21,924 bases of DNA. Origin: Albidovulum sp. (GTDB taxonomy: Bacteria > Pseudomonadota > Alphaproteobacteria > Rhodobacterales > Rhodobacteraceae). How positions within the stretch are numbered: position 1 is the stretch's first letter; each line of letters starts with the position of its first letter. Location of the stretch: contig JAUQYA010000059.1 of assembly GCA_030837785.1 (NCBI GenBank), forward strand, positions 1 to 21,924, read 5' to 3'. The translations under genes were made by a program, and so were the position numbers. Below are positions 6,240 through 13,149 of this stretch, piece after piece. The notes under the pieces are model-generated. The model was given only the letters and a program-made list of their open reading frames with translations, had not been told where the DNA came from and made no database searches.

Positions 6240-8435
6240 GTGAGCGATCTTTCGTTTTTCGACGAAGGCGCGCTCGTCTCGGTGCTGACGACCGAGCCTC
6301 TCGGGCGCGCTCTCGACTACCGCGCGCCCGAGGGCGGCTGCTTCGCCGGCGCCTTCGTCGAGGTGCCGCTCGGCCCCTGCCGGGTGCTCGGCGTCGTCTG
6401 GGGGGCGGGCGAGGGGGGCTATGACCTGGCCAGGGTGCGCCCCGTCACCCGCGTCCTTGACGCCGCACCGATGGGCGAGGCGATGCGGGCCTTCCTGATC
6501 CGCGCCGCCGACTACACGCTGACGCCGCTGCCGGCGATGCTGCGGCTGGCCACCCGCGCGCCGGGGCTGGCCGACCCGCCGGGGCCGCGCCGGGTCTACC
6601 GCCGGGGCGGGGCCGCGCCCGACCGGATGACCGGGCCGCGGGCGCGGGTGATGGAGGTGCTCGACGACTACGGCGGTGCCGCCTTCACGCTTTCGGAACT
6701 CGCGGGCCTTGCCGGCGTGTCCGGCGGCGTGGTGAAGGGGCTGGTGAAGCAGGGCGCCGTGACCGAGGAGGAGGCCGCCCGCGACCTGCCCTACCCGCGG
6801 CTCGATCCCGACCGGCCCGGCAAGGCGCTGGCGGAAGACCAGGCGGCGGCGGCCGCGACGCTGCGCGCAGGCGTCCGCGCGGGGCGCTACGGCACCACGC
6901 TGCTGAAGGGCGTGACCGGATCGGGCAAGACCGAGGTTTATCTTGAGGCGGTGGCTGAATGCCTGCGGGCCGGCCGGCAGGCGCTGGTGCTGCTGCCCGA
7001 GATCGCGCTGACCTCGGAATTCCTCACCCGGGTGGAGGACCGCTTCGGCGCGAGCCCCGGCGAGTGGCATTCCGGCGTGACCCAGACCGAGCGGCGGCGG
7101 CTCTGGCGGATGGCGGGGGAGGGCGGCGTCGGCCTCGTCGTCGGCGCGCGATCGGCGCTGTTCCTGCCGTTCCGCGACCTCGGCCTCATCGTCGTCGACG
7201 AGGAACACGACACCTCCTACAAGCAGGAGGACGGCGTGCTTTACAACGCCCGAGACATGGCGGTGCTGCGCGCCTCGCTCACCGAGGCGCAGGTGATCCT
7301 CGCCTCGGCCACGCCCTGCCTGGAGACCTGGGCCAATGCCGAGGCGGGCAAGTATGCGCGCCTCGACCTGACGTCGCGTTTCGGCGCGGCGGACCTGCCG
7401 GAGATGCGGGCGATCGACATGCGGGCCGAGCGGATCGAGCCGAACCGCTGGATCGGCCCGACGCTGGCGGGCGCGGTCCGGGACCGCATCGGGAAGGGAG
7501 AGCAGGCGCTTCTGTTCCTCAACCGCCGCGGCTATGCGCCGGTCACCGTCTGCCGCGCCTGCGGCCACCAGATCGGCTGCGAGCACTGCGACGCGCGGAT
7601 GGTGGAGCACCGCTTCCTGAAGCGCCTCGTCTGCCACCAGTGCGGCGAGACCAGGCCGATGCCCGCGGCCTGCCCGTCCTGCCACGCCGAGGGCCGGCTC
7701 GCCCCGGTCGGCCCGGGGGTGGAGCGGCTGGCCGAGGAGGTCGCCGAACGCTTTCCGGGCGCGCGGGTGGCGGTGCTGTCCTCGGACCTCTTCGCCAGCG
7801 CCCGCGCGCTCAAGGACAAGATCGCCGAGATCGCGGCCGGGGGGGCCGACATCATCATCGGCACCCAGCTTGTCGCCAAGGGCCACAACTTCCCGCTTCT
7901 GACGCTGGTGGGCGTGATCGACGCCGACCTCGGGCTCCAGGGCTCGGACCTGCGTGCGGCGGAACGGACTTTCCAGCTGATGCGCCAGGTCTCGGGCCGC
8001 GCCGGGCGGGCGGAGCGGCCGGGGGTGGCGCTTCTCCAGACCTTCCAGCCGGAGCACGCGGTGATCCGCGCCATCCTCTCGGGCGAGGAGGAGGCGTTCT
8101 GGCGCGCCGAGGCAGCCGAGCGGCAGGCGGCCGGAATGCCGCCCTACGGAAGGCTCGCCGGGATCATCCTGTCCTCGCCTGACGTGCAGGCGGTGTTCGA
8201 CTTCGGCGCCGAGCTTGCCCGCCGCGATGCGCCGCTCCGGCGGGTGGGGGCGCAGGTCTTCGGCCCCGCGCCGGCGCCGGTGGCGCGGGTCCGGGGGCGG
8301 CACCGGGTGCGCCTTCTGGTCAAGGCCGCCAAGGGCGTGGCGCTGCAACCCGCGCTCGCCGAATGGGTGGGCCAGTTGAAGCCGCCCGCCAACCTGCGGC
8401 TGTCCATCGACGTCGACCCGCAGAGCTTTTACTGA
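6240..8435 (+). CDS. priA: Primosomal protein N' (PriA replication-restart helicase)
   Basis: A 731-residue 3'-to-5' superfamily 2 helicase that recognises stalled or repaired forks and reloads the replicative helicase. The order is: a 3'-DNA-binding domain (about 8-105), a winged-helix region (130-180), helicase lobe 1 with Walker A GVTGSGKT (224-231) and DEEH (320-323), a cysteine insert, helicase lobe 2 with SGRAGR (585-590), and a C-terminal domain. The insert holds eight cysteines in four pairs (438/441, 447/450, 465/468, 478/481), enough for the two zinc sites known in PriA. The start is GTG 6240, with GAGGGGG upstream. It is divergent from the transaldolase gene. Long ORFs on the opposite strand are shadows of its GC-rich third positions. 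Confidence 0.96.
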   Translation: MSDLSFFDEGALVSVLTTEPLGRALDYRAPEGGCFAGAFVEVPLGPCRVLGVVWGAGEGGYDLARVRPVTRVLDAAPMGEAMRAFLIRAADYTLTPLPAMLRLATRAPGLADPPGPRRVYRRGGAAPDRMTGPRARVMEVLDDYGGAAFTLSELAGLAGVSGGVVKGLVKQGAVTEEEAARDLPYPRLDPDRPGKALAEDQAAAAATLRAGVRAGRYGTTLLKGVTGSGKTEVYLEAVAECLRAGRQALVLLPEIALTSEFLTRVEDRFGASPGEWHSGVTQTERRRLWRMAGEGGVGLVVGARSALFLPFRDLGLIVVDEEHDTSYKQEDGVLYNARDMAVLRASLTEAQVILASATPCLETWANAEAGKYARLDLTSRFGAADLPEMRAIDMRAERIEPNRWIGPTLAGAVRDRIGKGEQALLFLNRRGYAPVTVCRACGHQIGCEHCDARMVEHRFLKRLVCHQCGETRPMPAACPSCHAEGRLAPVGPGVERLAEEVAERFPGARVAVLSSDLFASARALKDKIAEIAAGGADIIIGTQLVAKGHNFPLLTLVGVIDADLGLQGSDLRAAERTFQLMRQVSGRAGRAERPGVALLQTFQPEHAVIRAILSGEEEAFWRAEAAERQAAGMPPYGRLAGIILSSPDVQAVFDFGAELARRDAPLRRVGAQVFGPAPAPVARVRGRHRVRLLVKAAKGVALQPALAEWVGQLKPPANLRLSIDVDPQSFY

Positions 8436-8502
8436 GCAGCAACCGACGGGGCGCCGGGGCACACCCTCGCCAACCCCCGGAAAGCCCGCTATCACGGGGG
8501 GC

Positions 8503-8571
8503 ATGACGCCCTGTCGCATCACCTCCGGGAAGGCAGCGTTCGCGCCGGCGGCCGCCCCGGTGGCGGCCTGA
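8503..8571 (+). CDS. Possible 22-codon leader ORF of the MATE-msrA operon
   Basis: ATG 8503 opens a 22-codon frame (MTPCRITSGKAAF, then an Ala/Pro-rich tail) that closes with TGA 8569-8571, sharing its last base with the ATG of the MATE gene (TGATG). A run of six G precedes the ATG, and a TATCAC box lies just upstream. Its second half runs through a 7-bp hairpin that ends two bases before the MATE start. This arrangement would allow translational coupling, but the peptide has no recognisable function and the ORF may be accidental. Confidence 0.3.
   Translation: MTPCRITSGKAAFAPAAAPVAA
8550..8568 (+). promoter_or_regulatory. Hairpin covering the ribosome-binding region of the MATE gene
   Basis: GGCCGCC (8550-8556) and GGCGGCC (8562-8568) form a perfect 7-bp stem with a 5-base loop, ending two bases before the start codon at 8571. 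No free Shine-Dalgarno sequence is left for the MATE start. A ribosome finishing the short upstream frame would open this stem. Confidence 0.4.
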
Positions 8572-9926
8572 TGAGCGCGGCGGATCGTCCCGCCGCCGGG
8601 CAAGGCCGGTTCGTTACCGGCAGCCTGATGCGTCATGTCGTGACCATGTCGCTGTCCGGAACGCTCGGCCTGTCGTTCACCTTCCTGATCGACTTCCTCG
8701 CGCTCTGGTGGATATCGCAGCTTCGCGACGAGGCGATGATCGCCGCCGTCGGCATCGCCGCGACGATCCAGTTCGCGGCGATGTCGATCGCCATCGGCAT
8801 GATGATCGGCGCGGTGGCGCTGGTCTCGCGTGCGATCGGCATGGGCGAGCGCGCCCGCGCGCGGCGGATCGCGACGGTGGGGATCGTGCTGATGGTCGCG
8901 GTTCAGGCGGTCGTGGCGGCGCTCCTCTGGACCTTCCGGCGCGAGGTGCTGATCGCCACCGGGGCGGAGGGCGAGGTGCTCGACCTCGGCGCGCTATTCC
9001 TGACGATAACGCTGCCGTCGATGCCGGTCATCGCCACCGGCATTGCCTGTTCGGCAATCCTGCGCGCGGTGGGCGACGCCTGGCGGTCGATGGCGGTAAC
9101 GATGGTCGCGGGCGGGATCGCGGTCGTGCTCGACCCGGTGCTGATCTACCTTCTCGGCTGGGGCGTCACCGGAGCCGCGGTCTCCATCGCGCTGGCGCGG
9201 TTCGCGATGATGGTCGCGGGCCTCTGGTTCGCCATCCGCAATCACGACATCCTCGCGCGACCTGCCCGCGAGGATGTCGTCACCTTCTTCCGGCCCTACA
9301 TGGCCATTGCCGTGCCGGCCATCGCCACGCAACTGTCCACCCCCTTCGGCAACTGGATCCTGACGCGCGAGATCGCGGCGCATGGCGAAAGCGCGGTTGC
9401 CGGCTGGGGCGTGGTGATGCGGCTCACGATCCTCGCCTTCGGCGGCATCTTCGCGCTTTCGGGCACGATCGGCGGCATCATCGGCCAGAATTTCGGCGCC
9501 CGCCGGCCCGACCGCGTGGCCGAGGCCTACTGGGCGGCGCTGAAGTTCTGCGCCGCCTATACCGCGGTGACCTGGGCGCTGATGGCTGCGCTCAGCGGGC
9601 CGATCGTCGCCTCCTTCGGACTGTCGGCCGAGGGCGCGGCGGTGGTGCGCAGCTTCACCCGCGTCGCCGCCGGCGCCTTCGTGTTCACCGGGGCGCTGTT
9701 CGTCGCCAACGCCAGCTTCAACAACCTCGGCCGGCCGCTCTGGTCGACGGCGGCGAACTGGTTCCGCGACGGCGTCCTGATGTTCCCCTTGGGGTTTTCG
9801 CTGGCTGCGGCACTCGGTGCCGAGGGCGTGGTCTGGGCCAATGCGCTCGCCAACGTGATCGCCGGCACCGTGGCGGCCTGGCTCGCCTGGCGCTATATCC
9901 TGAAACTGACCCGCGCGACCGAGTAG
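8571..9926 (+). CDS. MATE-family multidrug/toxin extrusion protein
   Basis: A 451-residue inner-membrane protein with about twelve hydrophobic spans in two MatE halves (about 25-225 and 245-445). MATE carriers export cationic or other toxic compounds using a Na+ or H+ gradient. The halves carry family-like features: GTLGLSFTFLIDFLALWW in the first span, AILRAVGDAWRSM (about 165-177) and GGIIGQNFGARRPDRV (about 302-317). The substrate is unknown. The ATG at 8571 lacks a clear ribosome-binding site and overlaps the stop of a short upstream ORF; an internal ATG at 8628 is possible but would lose the amphipathic start. msrA follows 9 bases after the stop with a GGAGG site, so the two genes form an operon, which hints at a role in coping with toxic or oxidising compounds. 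Confidence 0.9.
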   Translation: MSAADRPAAGQGRFVTGSLMRHVVTMSLSGTLGLSFTFLIDFLALWWISQLRDEAMIAAVGIAATIQFAAMSIAIGMMIGAVALVSRAIGMGERARARRIATVGIVLMVAVQAVVAALLWTFRREVLIATGAEGEVLDLGALFLTITLPSMPVIATGIACSAILRAVGDAWRSMAVTMVAGGIAVVLDPVLIYLLGWGVTGAAVSIALARFAMMVAGLWFAIRNHDILARPAREDVVTFFRPYMAIAVPAIATQLSTPFGNWILTREIAAHGESAVAGWGVVMRLTILAFGGIFALSGTIGGIIGQNFGARRPDRVAEAYWAALKFCAAYTAVTWALMAALSGPIVASFGLSAEGAAVVRSFTRVAAGAFVFTGALFVANASFNNLGRPLWSTAANWFRDGVLMFPLGFSLAAALGAEGVVWANALANVIAGTVAAWLAWRYILKLTRATE

Positions 9927-9935
9927 GAGGACAGG

Positions 9936-10580
9936 ATGTTTTCGGGACTGTTCGGAAGGCCCCCCGCCGCGACCGAGGCGCTGCCTGGCCGCCCCGCACC
10001 GATCGCCACGGCCGAGGAGCATTTCGTCTTCCACCGGCCGCTGAAGGCGCCGGTCCCCGAGGGAATGGAGGAGGCGGTGTTCGGCATGGGCTGCTTCTGG
10101 GGGGTGGAGCGGAAGTTCTGGCAGCGCCCCGGCGTCTGGCTGACGATGGCGGGCTATGCCGGCGGGCTCACGCCCAATCCGACCTACCGGGAAACCTGCA
10201 CCGGGCTGACCGGCCATGCCGAGGTCGTCCGCGTGATCTTCGATCCGAAGATGGTGCGCTACGAGGACCTGCTGAAACTCTTCTGGGAGAACCACGATCC
10301 GACCCAGGGCGACCGGCAGGGCAACGATGTCGGCAGCCAGTATCGCTCCGCCCTCTACACCTTCACGCCGGAACAGGCCGGGGCGGCGGCGCGCACCGCC
10401 CTGGCCTATGGTGAGCGCCTGCGGGCCGCGGGCTACGGGCCGGTCACCACCGAGATCGCGCCCGCCGGCCCGTTCTACTTCGCCGAGGACCATCACCAGC
10501 AGTATCTGGCGAAGACCCCCGGCGGTTACTGCGGCATCGGCGGCACCGGCGTGACCTGCCCGGCCGGGACCGGCGCCTGA
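9936..10580 (+). CDS. msrA: Peptide methionine-S-sulfoxide reductase MsrA
   Basis: A 214-residue repair enzyme that reduces the S-form of methionine sulfoxide in proteins, recycled by thioredoxin. The active-site motif GCFWG places the nucleophile at Cys53. Two further cysteines near the C-terminus, Cys199 (GGYCGIGG) and Cys208 (VTCPA), match the two recycling cysteines of E. coli MsrA (198 and 206), so this is the three-cysteine type. The acid and tyrosine-rich pocket is seen in MAGYAGG, DPTQGDRQGNDVGSQYRSAL and EDHHQQYL. Residues 1-45 form an N-terminal extension like that of E. coli MsrA, with no signal peptide, so the enzyme is cytosolic. GGAGG lies just upstream of the ATG, 9 bases after the MATE gene. 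A strong hairpin follows the stop. Confidence 0.95.
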   Translation: MFSGLFGRPPAATEALPGRPAPIATAEEHFVFHRPLKAPVPEGMEEAVFGMGCFWGVERKFWQRPGVWLTMAGYAGGLTPNPTYRETCTGLTGHAEVVRVIFDPKMVRYEDLLKLFWENHDPTQGDRQGNDVGSQYRSALYTFTPEQAGAAARTALAYGERLRAAGYGPVTTEIAPAGPFYFAEDHHQQYLAKTPGGYCGIGGTGVTCPAGTGA

Positions 10581-10599
10581 GCTTCTTCGTTGACCAAGT

Positions 10600-10634
10600 A
10601 TCCTCGGGGGTCCGGGGGGTGAACCCCCCGGGGC
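10600..10634 (+). terminator. Terminator-like hairpin of a Rhodobacteraceae intergenic repeat type
   Basis: CCGGGGGG (10612-10619) pairs perfectly with CCCCCCGG (10624-10631) around a TGAA loop. The preceding aagtatcctcgggggt is the same leader seen before many intergenic G/C hairpins in Rhodobacteraceae genomes (from general knowledge of the family, not a search). It closes the MATE-msrA unit. No U-tract follows, so it may work with Rho or as an mRNA-stabilising element. Confidence 0.55.
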
Positions 10635-10644
10635 ACGCCCGCCG

Positions 10645-10673
10645 TTGACGCGCCGGGCGGCGGCGACTAAGCC
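10645..10673 (+). promoter_or_regulatory. Predicted promoter of prmA
   Basis: TTGACG (10645-10650), a 17-base spacer, then TAAGCC (10668-10673). It lies just after the msrA terminator hairpin and about 30 bases before the prmA ATG, with GGAG between. This supports a separate transcription unit. Confidence 0.55.
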
Positions 10674-10703
10674 CGGCCGGTGATCGCCTCACCGGAGCCC
10701 GCC

Positions 10704-11582
10704 ATGCCGACCTGGTCCGCCCTCACCACGCTTGCCGACAAGGACCAGGCCGAGGCGCTCGCCGCCGCGATGGAGGCGATCGATCCCGAGCCCACCGGCG
10801 TCGGCTGCTTCGAGATCGAGGACGGCTCGGGCCGCTACGAGGTCGGCGTCTACTTCGACGAGAGCCCCGACGAGATCGCGCTTGCGCTCATGGCCGCAGC
10901 CCACGGGGCCGAGCCCTTCACCGTCTCGGAAGTGCCGGAGACCGACTGGGTGGCGCATGTGAAGCGCAACCTGCAACCGGTGGCGGCCGGCCGGTTCTTC
11001 GTCTACGGCAGCCACGATGCCGGCCGCGTTCCTGCGGGCGCGGTGCCGCTGCTGATCGAGGCGGCGATGGCCTTCGGCACCGGCCATCACGCCACCACGC
11101 TCGGCTGCCTTCTCGCGCTCGACCGGCTCGACCGCGAGGGCTTCCGCGCCCGCAACGTCGCCGACATCGGCTGCGGCACCGCGGTGCTCGGCATGGCGGC
11201 GGCCGCGATCTGGCCGGACCCGGTGATCGCCTCCGACATCGACCCGGTGGCCGTCGAGGTCGCGCGGGCCAATGTCGCGGCCAACCGGCTTGGCGGCCGG
11301 GTCACCTGCGTCGAGGCCGCGGGCTTCGGCCACCCCGCACTCGCCGCCCGCGCGCCCTATGACCTCGTCTTCGCCAACATCCTGAAGGGGCCGCTGATCG
11401 CGCTCGCGCCGGAGATGGCGCGCGCCGTGGCGCCGGGCGGGATCGCGATTCTGTCGGGCATCCTCAACACCCAGGGCGACGAGGTTGTCGCGACCTATGC
11501 GGAGGCGGGGTTTTCGGTCCGCTCGCGCGACGAACACGGCGACTGGACGACATTGGTTCTGACCCGTGACCAATCGCACTGA
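10704..11582 (+). CDS. prmA: Ribosomal protein L11 methyltransferase PrmA
   Basis: A 292-residue cytosolic enzyme that trimethylates lysines and the N-terminus of ribosomal protein L11 using S-adenosylmethionine. The N-terminal ~100 residues are the L11-binding domain. The methyltransferase core follows, with AFGTGHHATTLGCL before it, the SAM motif ADIGCGTAVLGMAA, the acidic ASDIDP ribose-binding turn, and the NILKGPL catalytic-loop motif that marks PrmA. I chose ATG 10704, with GGAG six bases upstream, over an in-frame upstream GTG (10680). It stands behind its own promoter, and a small membrane-protein gene follows after 79 bases. Length and motifs are normal for the family. Confidence 0.94.
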   Translation: MPTWSALTTLADKDQAEALAAAMEAIDPEPTGVGCFEIEDGSGRYEVGVYFDESPDEIALALMAAAHGAEPFTVSEVPETDWVAHVKRNLQPVAAGRFFVYGSHDAGRVPAGAVPLLIEAAMAFGTGHHATTLGCLLALDRLDREGFRARNVADIGCGTAVLGMAAAAIWPDPVIASDIDPVAVEVARANVAANRLGGRVTCVEAAGFGHPALAARAPYDLVFANILKGPLIALAPEMARAVAPGGIAILSGILNTQGDEVVATYAEAGFSVRSRDEHGDWTTLVLTRDQSH

Positions 11583-11661
11583 TACGGCGTAACGCCTTAA
11601 TCTTGCCACATTTTTTCCTCACCTTCGCCTTTGATGGGGGCTTGCGCGCAAGGAGATCGGC

Positions 11662-12009
11662 ATGGTCGATCGCAACATGCAGGATTTCTATGGCCGGCTT
11701 GGCCGCATCAACCGGGTCCACGACTCCGGCGGCGGTTTCGAGGCCGAAGGTGCCCTCGGCATGTCCTATTACAACGCCCGGCGCAAACCCGCCCGGCGCC
11801 CCGGAATTCTCGGCGCCGTGGTTCTGGTGATGATGACCGTGATCGCCATCAAGGCGGCGGTGCTCGCCTCGATCGGGCCCGAGCGCTACGAGGAGCGGAT
11901 CGCCGCGCTCCGCGCCGGGTCGTCGGCCGAACGGGCCGGTGCCTGGGTGCTTCAGGCCGATCCGCTGACGGCGGTGATGGCTGCGAAGCTGAGCGCCGTG
12001 CTCCACTGA
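11662..12009 (+). CDS. Small single-span membrane protein of unknown function
   Basis: A 115-residue protein I do not recognise. Residues 1-47 are polar and probably cytosolic, ending in a basic stretch (RRKPARRPG). A single hydrophobic span covers about 48-71 (ILGAVVLVMMTVIAIKAAVLAS), and the basic side predicts the C-terminus outside in the periplasm. The outer part (72-115) is helical, rich in Glu, Arg and Ala (GPERYEERIAALRAG), with no cysteines. An AAGGAG site 8 bases before the ATG and the GC-rich codon use argue for a real gene. It lies after prmA, possibly co-transcribed through a 79-base gap that holds a T-run, and is closed by a strong terminator. Confidence 0.75.
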   Translation: MVDRNMQDFYGRLGRINRVHDSGGGFEAEGALGMSYYNARRKPARRPGILGAVVLVMMTVIAIKAAVLASIGPERYEERIAALRAGSSAERAGAWVLQADPLTAVMAAKLSAVLH

Positions 12010-12070
12010 CCGGCGACTGATCGGCGCCCAACGACGCGACTGATCCGCGCCTGACGATTCATGCAAATGG

Positions 12071-12105
12071 AAAGGCCGTGTCGGGGGATACCCGGCACGG
12101 CCTTT
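12071..12105. terminator. Strong bidirectional terminator
   Basis: AAAGGCCGTG (12071-12080) pairs perfectly with CACGGCCTTT (12096-12105), and CGGG/CCCG continues the stem after one T-G pair, about 15 bp in all with a 5-base loop. The stem carries A and T at its ends, so it works in both directions. It sits between the convergent small membrane gene and the DUF1127 gene. Confidence 0.85.
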
Positions 12106-12138
12106 GGCGACCCCGGGGGCCGCGGCCTTCCGATCGGA

Positions 12139-12327
12139 TCAGAGGCGCGCTGCGATCGAGTCGATGTCGCCGCGGCTCAGGCCGATATCGTCAAGCTCGC
12201 GGTCCGACAGGCGCGACAGCGCATTGCGGGTCACGCGGGCGTCGTTCCAGGCGGCGAAGGTCGCGACGAACGACCCGAAGAGGCCGCTGAACGGGCTGGT
12301 GGTGCGGTGGGTTTCATAGACGGACAT
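12139..12327 (-). CDS. DUF1127 small basic protein
   Basis: A 62-residue protein with the DUF1127 signature in its second half: a short amphipathic helix (FAAWNDARVTRNALSRL) followed by SDRELDDIGLSRGDID. This arginine-rich family is widespread in alphaproteobacteria. In Rhodobacter sphaeroides one member (CcaF1) is an RNA-binding protein that affects processing of stress sRNAs, and other members act in phosphate or carbon responses; the role of this copy is unknown. The start was set at 12327 because GAGG lies 8 bases upstream, while the ATG two codons earlier is too close to it. The gene stands alone, with a terminator 34 bases after its stop. It has a predicted RpoH-like promoter, and no array of CUCC-loop sRNA hairpins follows, unlike the CcsR locus. 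Confidence 0.88.
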   Translation of the reverse strand: MSVYETHRTTSPFSGLFGSFVATFAAWNDARVTRNALSRLSDRELDDIGLSRGDIDSIAARL

Positions 12328-12385
12328 GGTCATTTCCTCGGATATGCAGGGCGCGTTATGGATGTGCGTCGCTGCTTCGAGGGAT

Positions 12386-12414
12386 GAGATAGACCTGCAC
12401 CCCGAAGACGGCAA
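12386..12414 (-). promoter_or_regulatory. Predicted promoter of the DUF1127 gene
   Basis: On the minus strand CCTTGCCG (the TTGCCG is the complement of 12409-12414) is followed after 17 bases by TATCTC (complement of 12386-12391), within CTATCT. CTTG and C-TAT- elements fit both a sigma-70 promoter and the heat-shock sigma RpoH type known in Rhodobacter. The leader would be about 50 bases. Confidence 0.45.
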
Positions 12415-12434
12415 GGCAGCCAGGCGCAGCCCCG

Positions 12435-12453
12435 CCATGCAGGGAATGCATGG
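12435..12453. promoter_or_regulatory. Perfect palindrome upstream of the DUF1127 promoter
   Basis: CCATGCA (12435-12441) and TGCATGG (12447-12453) are perfect inverted arms around GGGAA, 21 bases upstream of the predicted -35 of the DUF1127 gene. It could be an activator site for that gene. No regulator gene is adjacent. Confidence 0.35.
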
Positions 12454-12490
12454 GTCTTCCTTCCGCTAAGTAACTGTAAAGAAAACATTT

Positions 12491-12527
12491 CTGCGAGTGC
12501 AAAATAAGTCGCTTTTCGCACTTGCAG
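12491..12527. repeat. Imperfect inverted repeat in the AT-rich island
   Basis: CTGCGAGTGC (12491-12500) pairs with GCACTTGCAG (12518-12527), with one G-T pair, and AAAA/TTTT extends it inward with a one-base bulge. It lies between the two divergent promoters and may be a protein-binding site. Confidence 0.4.
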
Positions 12528-12588
12528 CGACGCTTTCAGGCCAGGGTGGCGCGGTTCCGGAAACACTGGTCCCGGGTCCTTTCACCCT

Positions 12589-12616
12589 TTGCGATGTTCG
12601 CCTTTCGTGCTAGTCG
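12589..12616 (+). promoter_or_regulatory. Predicted ruvC promoter with a LexA-like box
   Basis: TTGCGA (12589-12594), a 16-base spacer and TAGTCG (12611-12616, preceded by TGC) make a plausible promoter. Inside the spacer GTTC (12596-12599), seven bases, then GTGC (12607-12610) match seven of the eight fixed bases of the alphaproteobacterial LexA box GTTC-N7-GTTC. A repressor there would block RNA polymerase, as expected for an SOS gene. Confidence 0.4.
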
Positions 12617-12645
12617 TGGGAAAAAAGCAACAGATGAGGGAGCAG

Positions 12646-13149
12646 ATGCGCGTTCTCGGGATCGACCCCGGCCTCCGGAACCTCGGCTGGGGGGTGATCG
12701 ACGTGGCCGGTTCGCGACTCAGCCATGTCGCCAACGGCATCATCCGCTCCGAAGGCGAGGAGATTGGCGAGCGGCTGCTGACGCTCTTCACGGCGCTGAC
12801 CCGTGTCGTCGCGGAATTCGCGCCGACCGCGGCGGCGGTGGAACAGACCTTCGTCAACAAGGACGGCGCGGGGACGCTGAAGCTCGGCCAGGCCCGCGGC
12901 ATCGCCATGCTGGTGCCGGCGCAGGCGGGGCTTGCGGTCGGCGAATACGCCCCGAACGCAGTCAAGAAGGCGGTCGTGGGCGTCGGCCACGCCGACAAGG
13001 CGCAGGTCGCCCACATGGTGCGGTTCCAGCTTCCGGGGGTGGAGCTTGCCGGGCCGGACGCGGCCGACGCGCTTGCCGTGGCGATCTGCCATGCCCACCA
13101 TCTGCAAAGCGCCGGCCGGATCGCGGCGGCGCTGAAGGGGGCGGCATGA
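12646..13149 (+). CDS. ruvC: Crossover junction endodeoxyribonuclease RuvC
   Basis: A 167-residue Holliday-junction resolvase with an RNase H-like fold; it cuts junctions held by RuvAB in the last step of recombinational repair. All four metal-binding acids fall at the same numbers as in E. coli RuvC: Asp7 (GIDPGL), Glu66 (AVEQTFVNKD), Asp138 and Asp141 (GPDAADA). This match fixes the start at ATG 12646, with GAGG six bases upstream; the ATG at 12634 would add four residues and has no such site. It overlaps ruvA by 4 bases (ATGA), so the products are made together. It is first in a ruvC-ruvA-ruvB-unknown operon. Confidence 0.96.
   Translation: MRVLGIDPGLRNLGWGVIDVAGSRLSHVANGIIRSEGEEIGERLLTLFTALTRVVAEFAPTAAAVEQTFVNKDGAGTLKLGQARGIAMLVPAQAGLAVGEYAPNAVKKAVVGVGHADKAQVAHMVRFQLPGVELAGPDAADALAVAICHAHHLQSAGRIAAALKGAA

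Larger units (their letters stand above)
12328..12645. other. Intergenic region between the divergent DUF1127 gene and ruvC
   Basis: These 318 bases hold no supported gene. From left to right they contain the DUF1127 leader and promoter (12386-12414), a palindrome (12435-12453), an AT-rich island (about 12465-12517, unusual for this genome), an imperfect inverted repeat (12491-12527) and the ruvC promoter with a LexA-like box (12589-12616). Both flanking genes are transcribed outward from this region. Confidence 0.7.

Noticed and set aside
5490..8636. A 1048-codon minus-strand frame across priA, in frame with the transaldolase gene
   Set aside because: It is the antisense shadow of priA. GC-rich third codon positions remove stops on the other strand, and its first 800 codons show low-complexity His/Arg/Gly sequence with no family features.
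12106..12138. A CcsR-like sRNA array after the DUF1127 gene
   Set aside because: Only one hairpin, the terminator, lies downstream and no CUCCUCCC loops are seen.
12586..12599. The 14-mer CCTTTGCGATGTTC also occurs at 18283-18296 before ybgC
   Set aside because: One or two 14-mer pairs are expected by chance in 22 kb searched on both strands. Only the ruvC copy has a plausible -10 and second LexA half-site.
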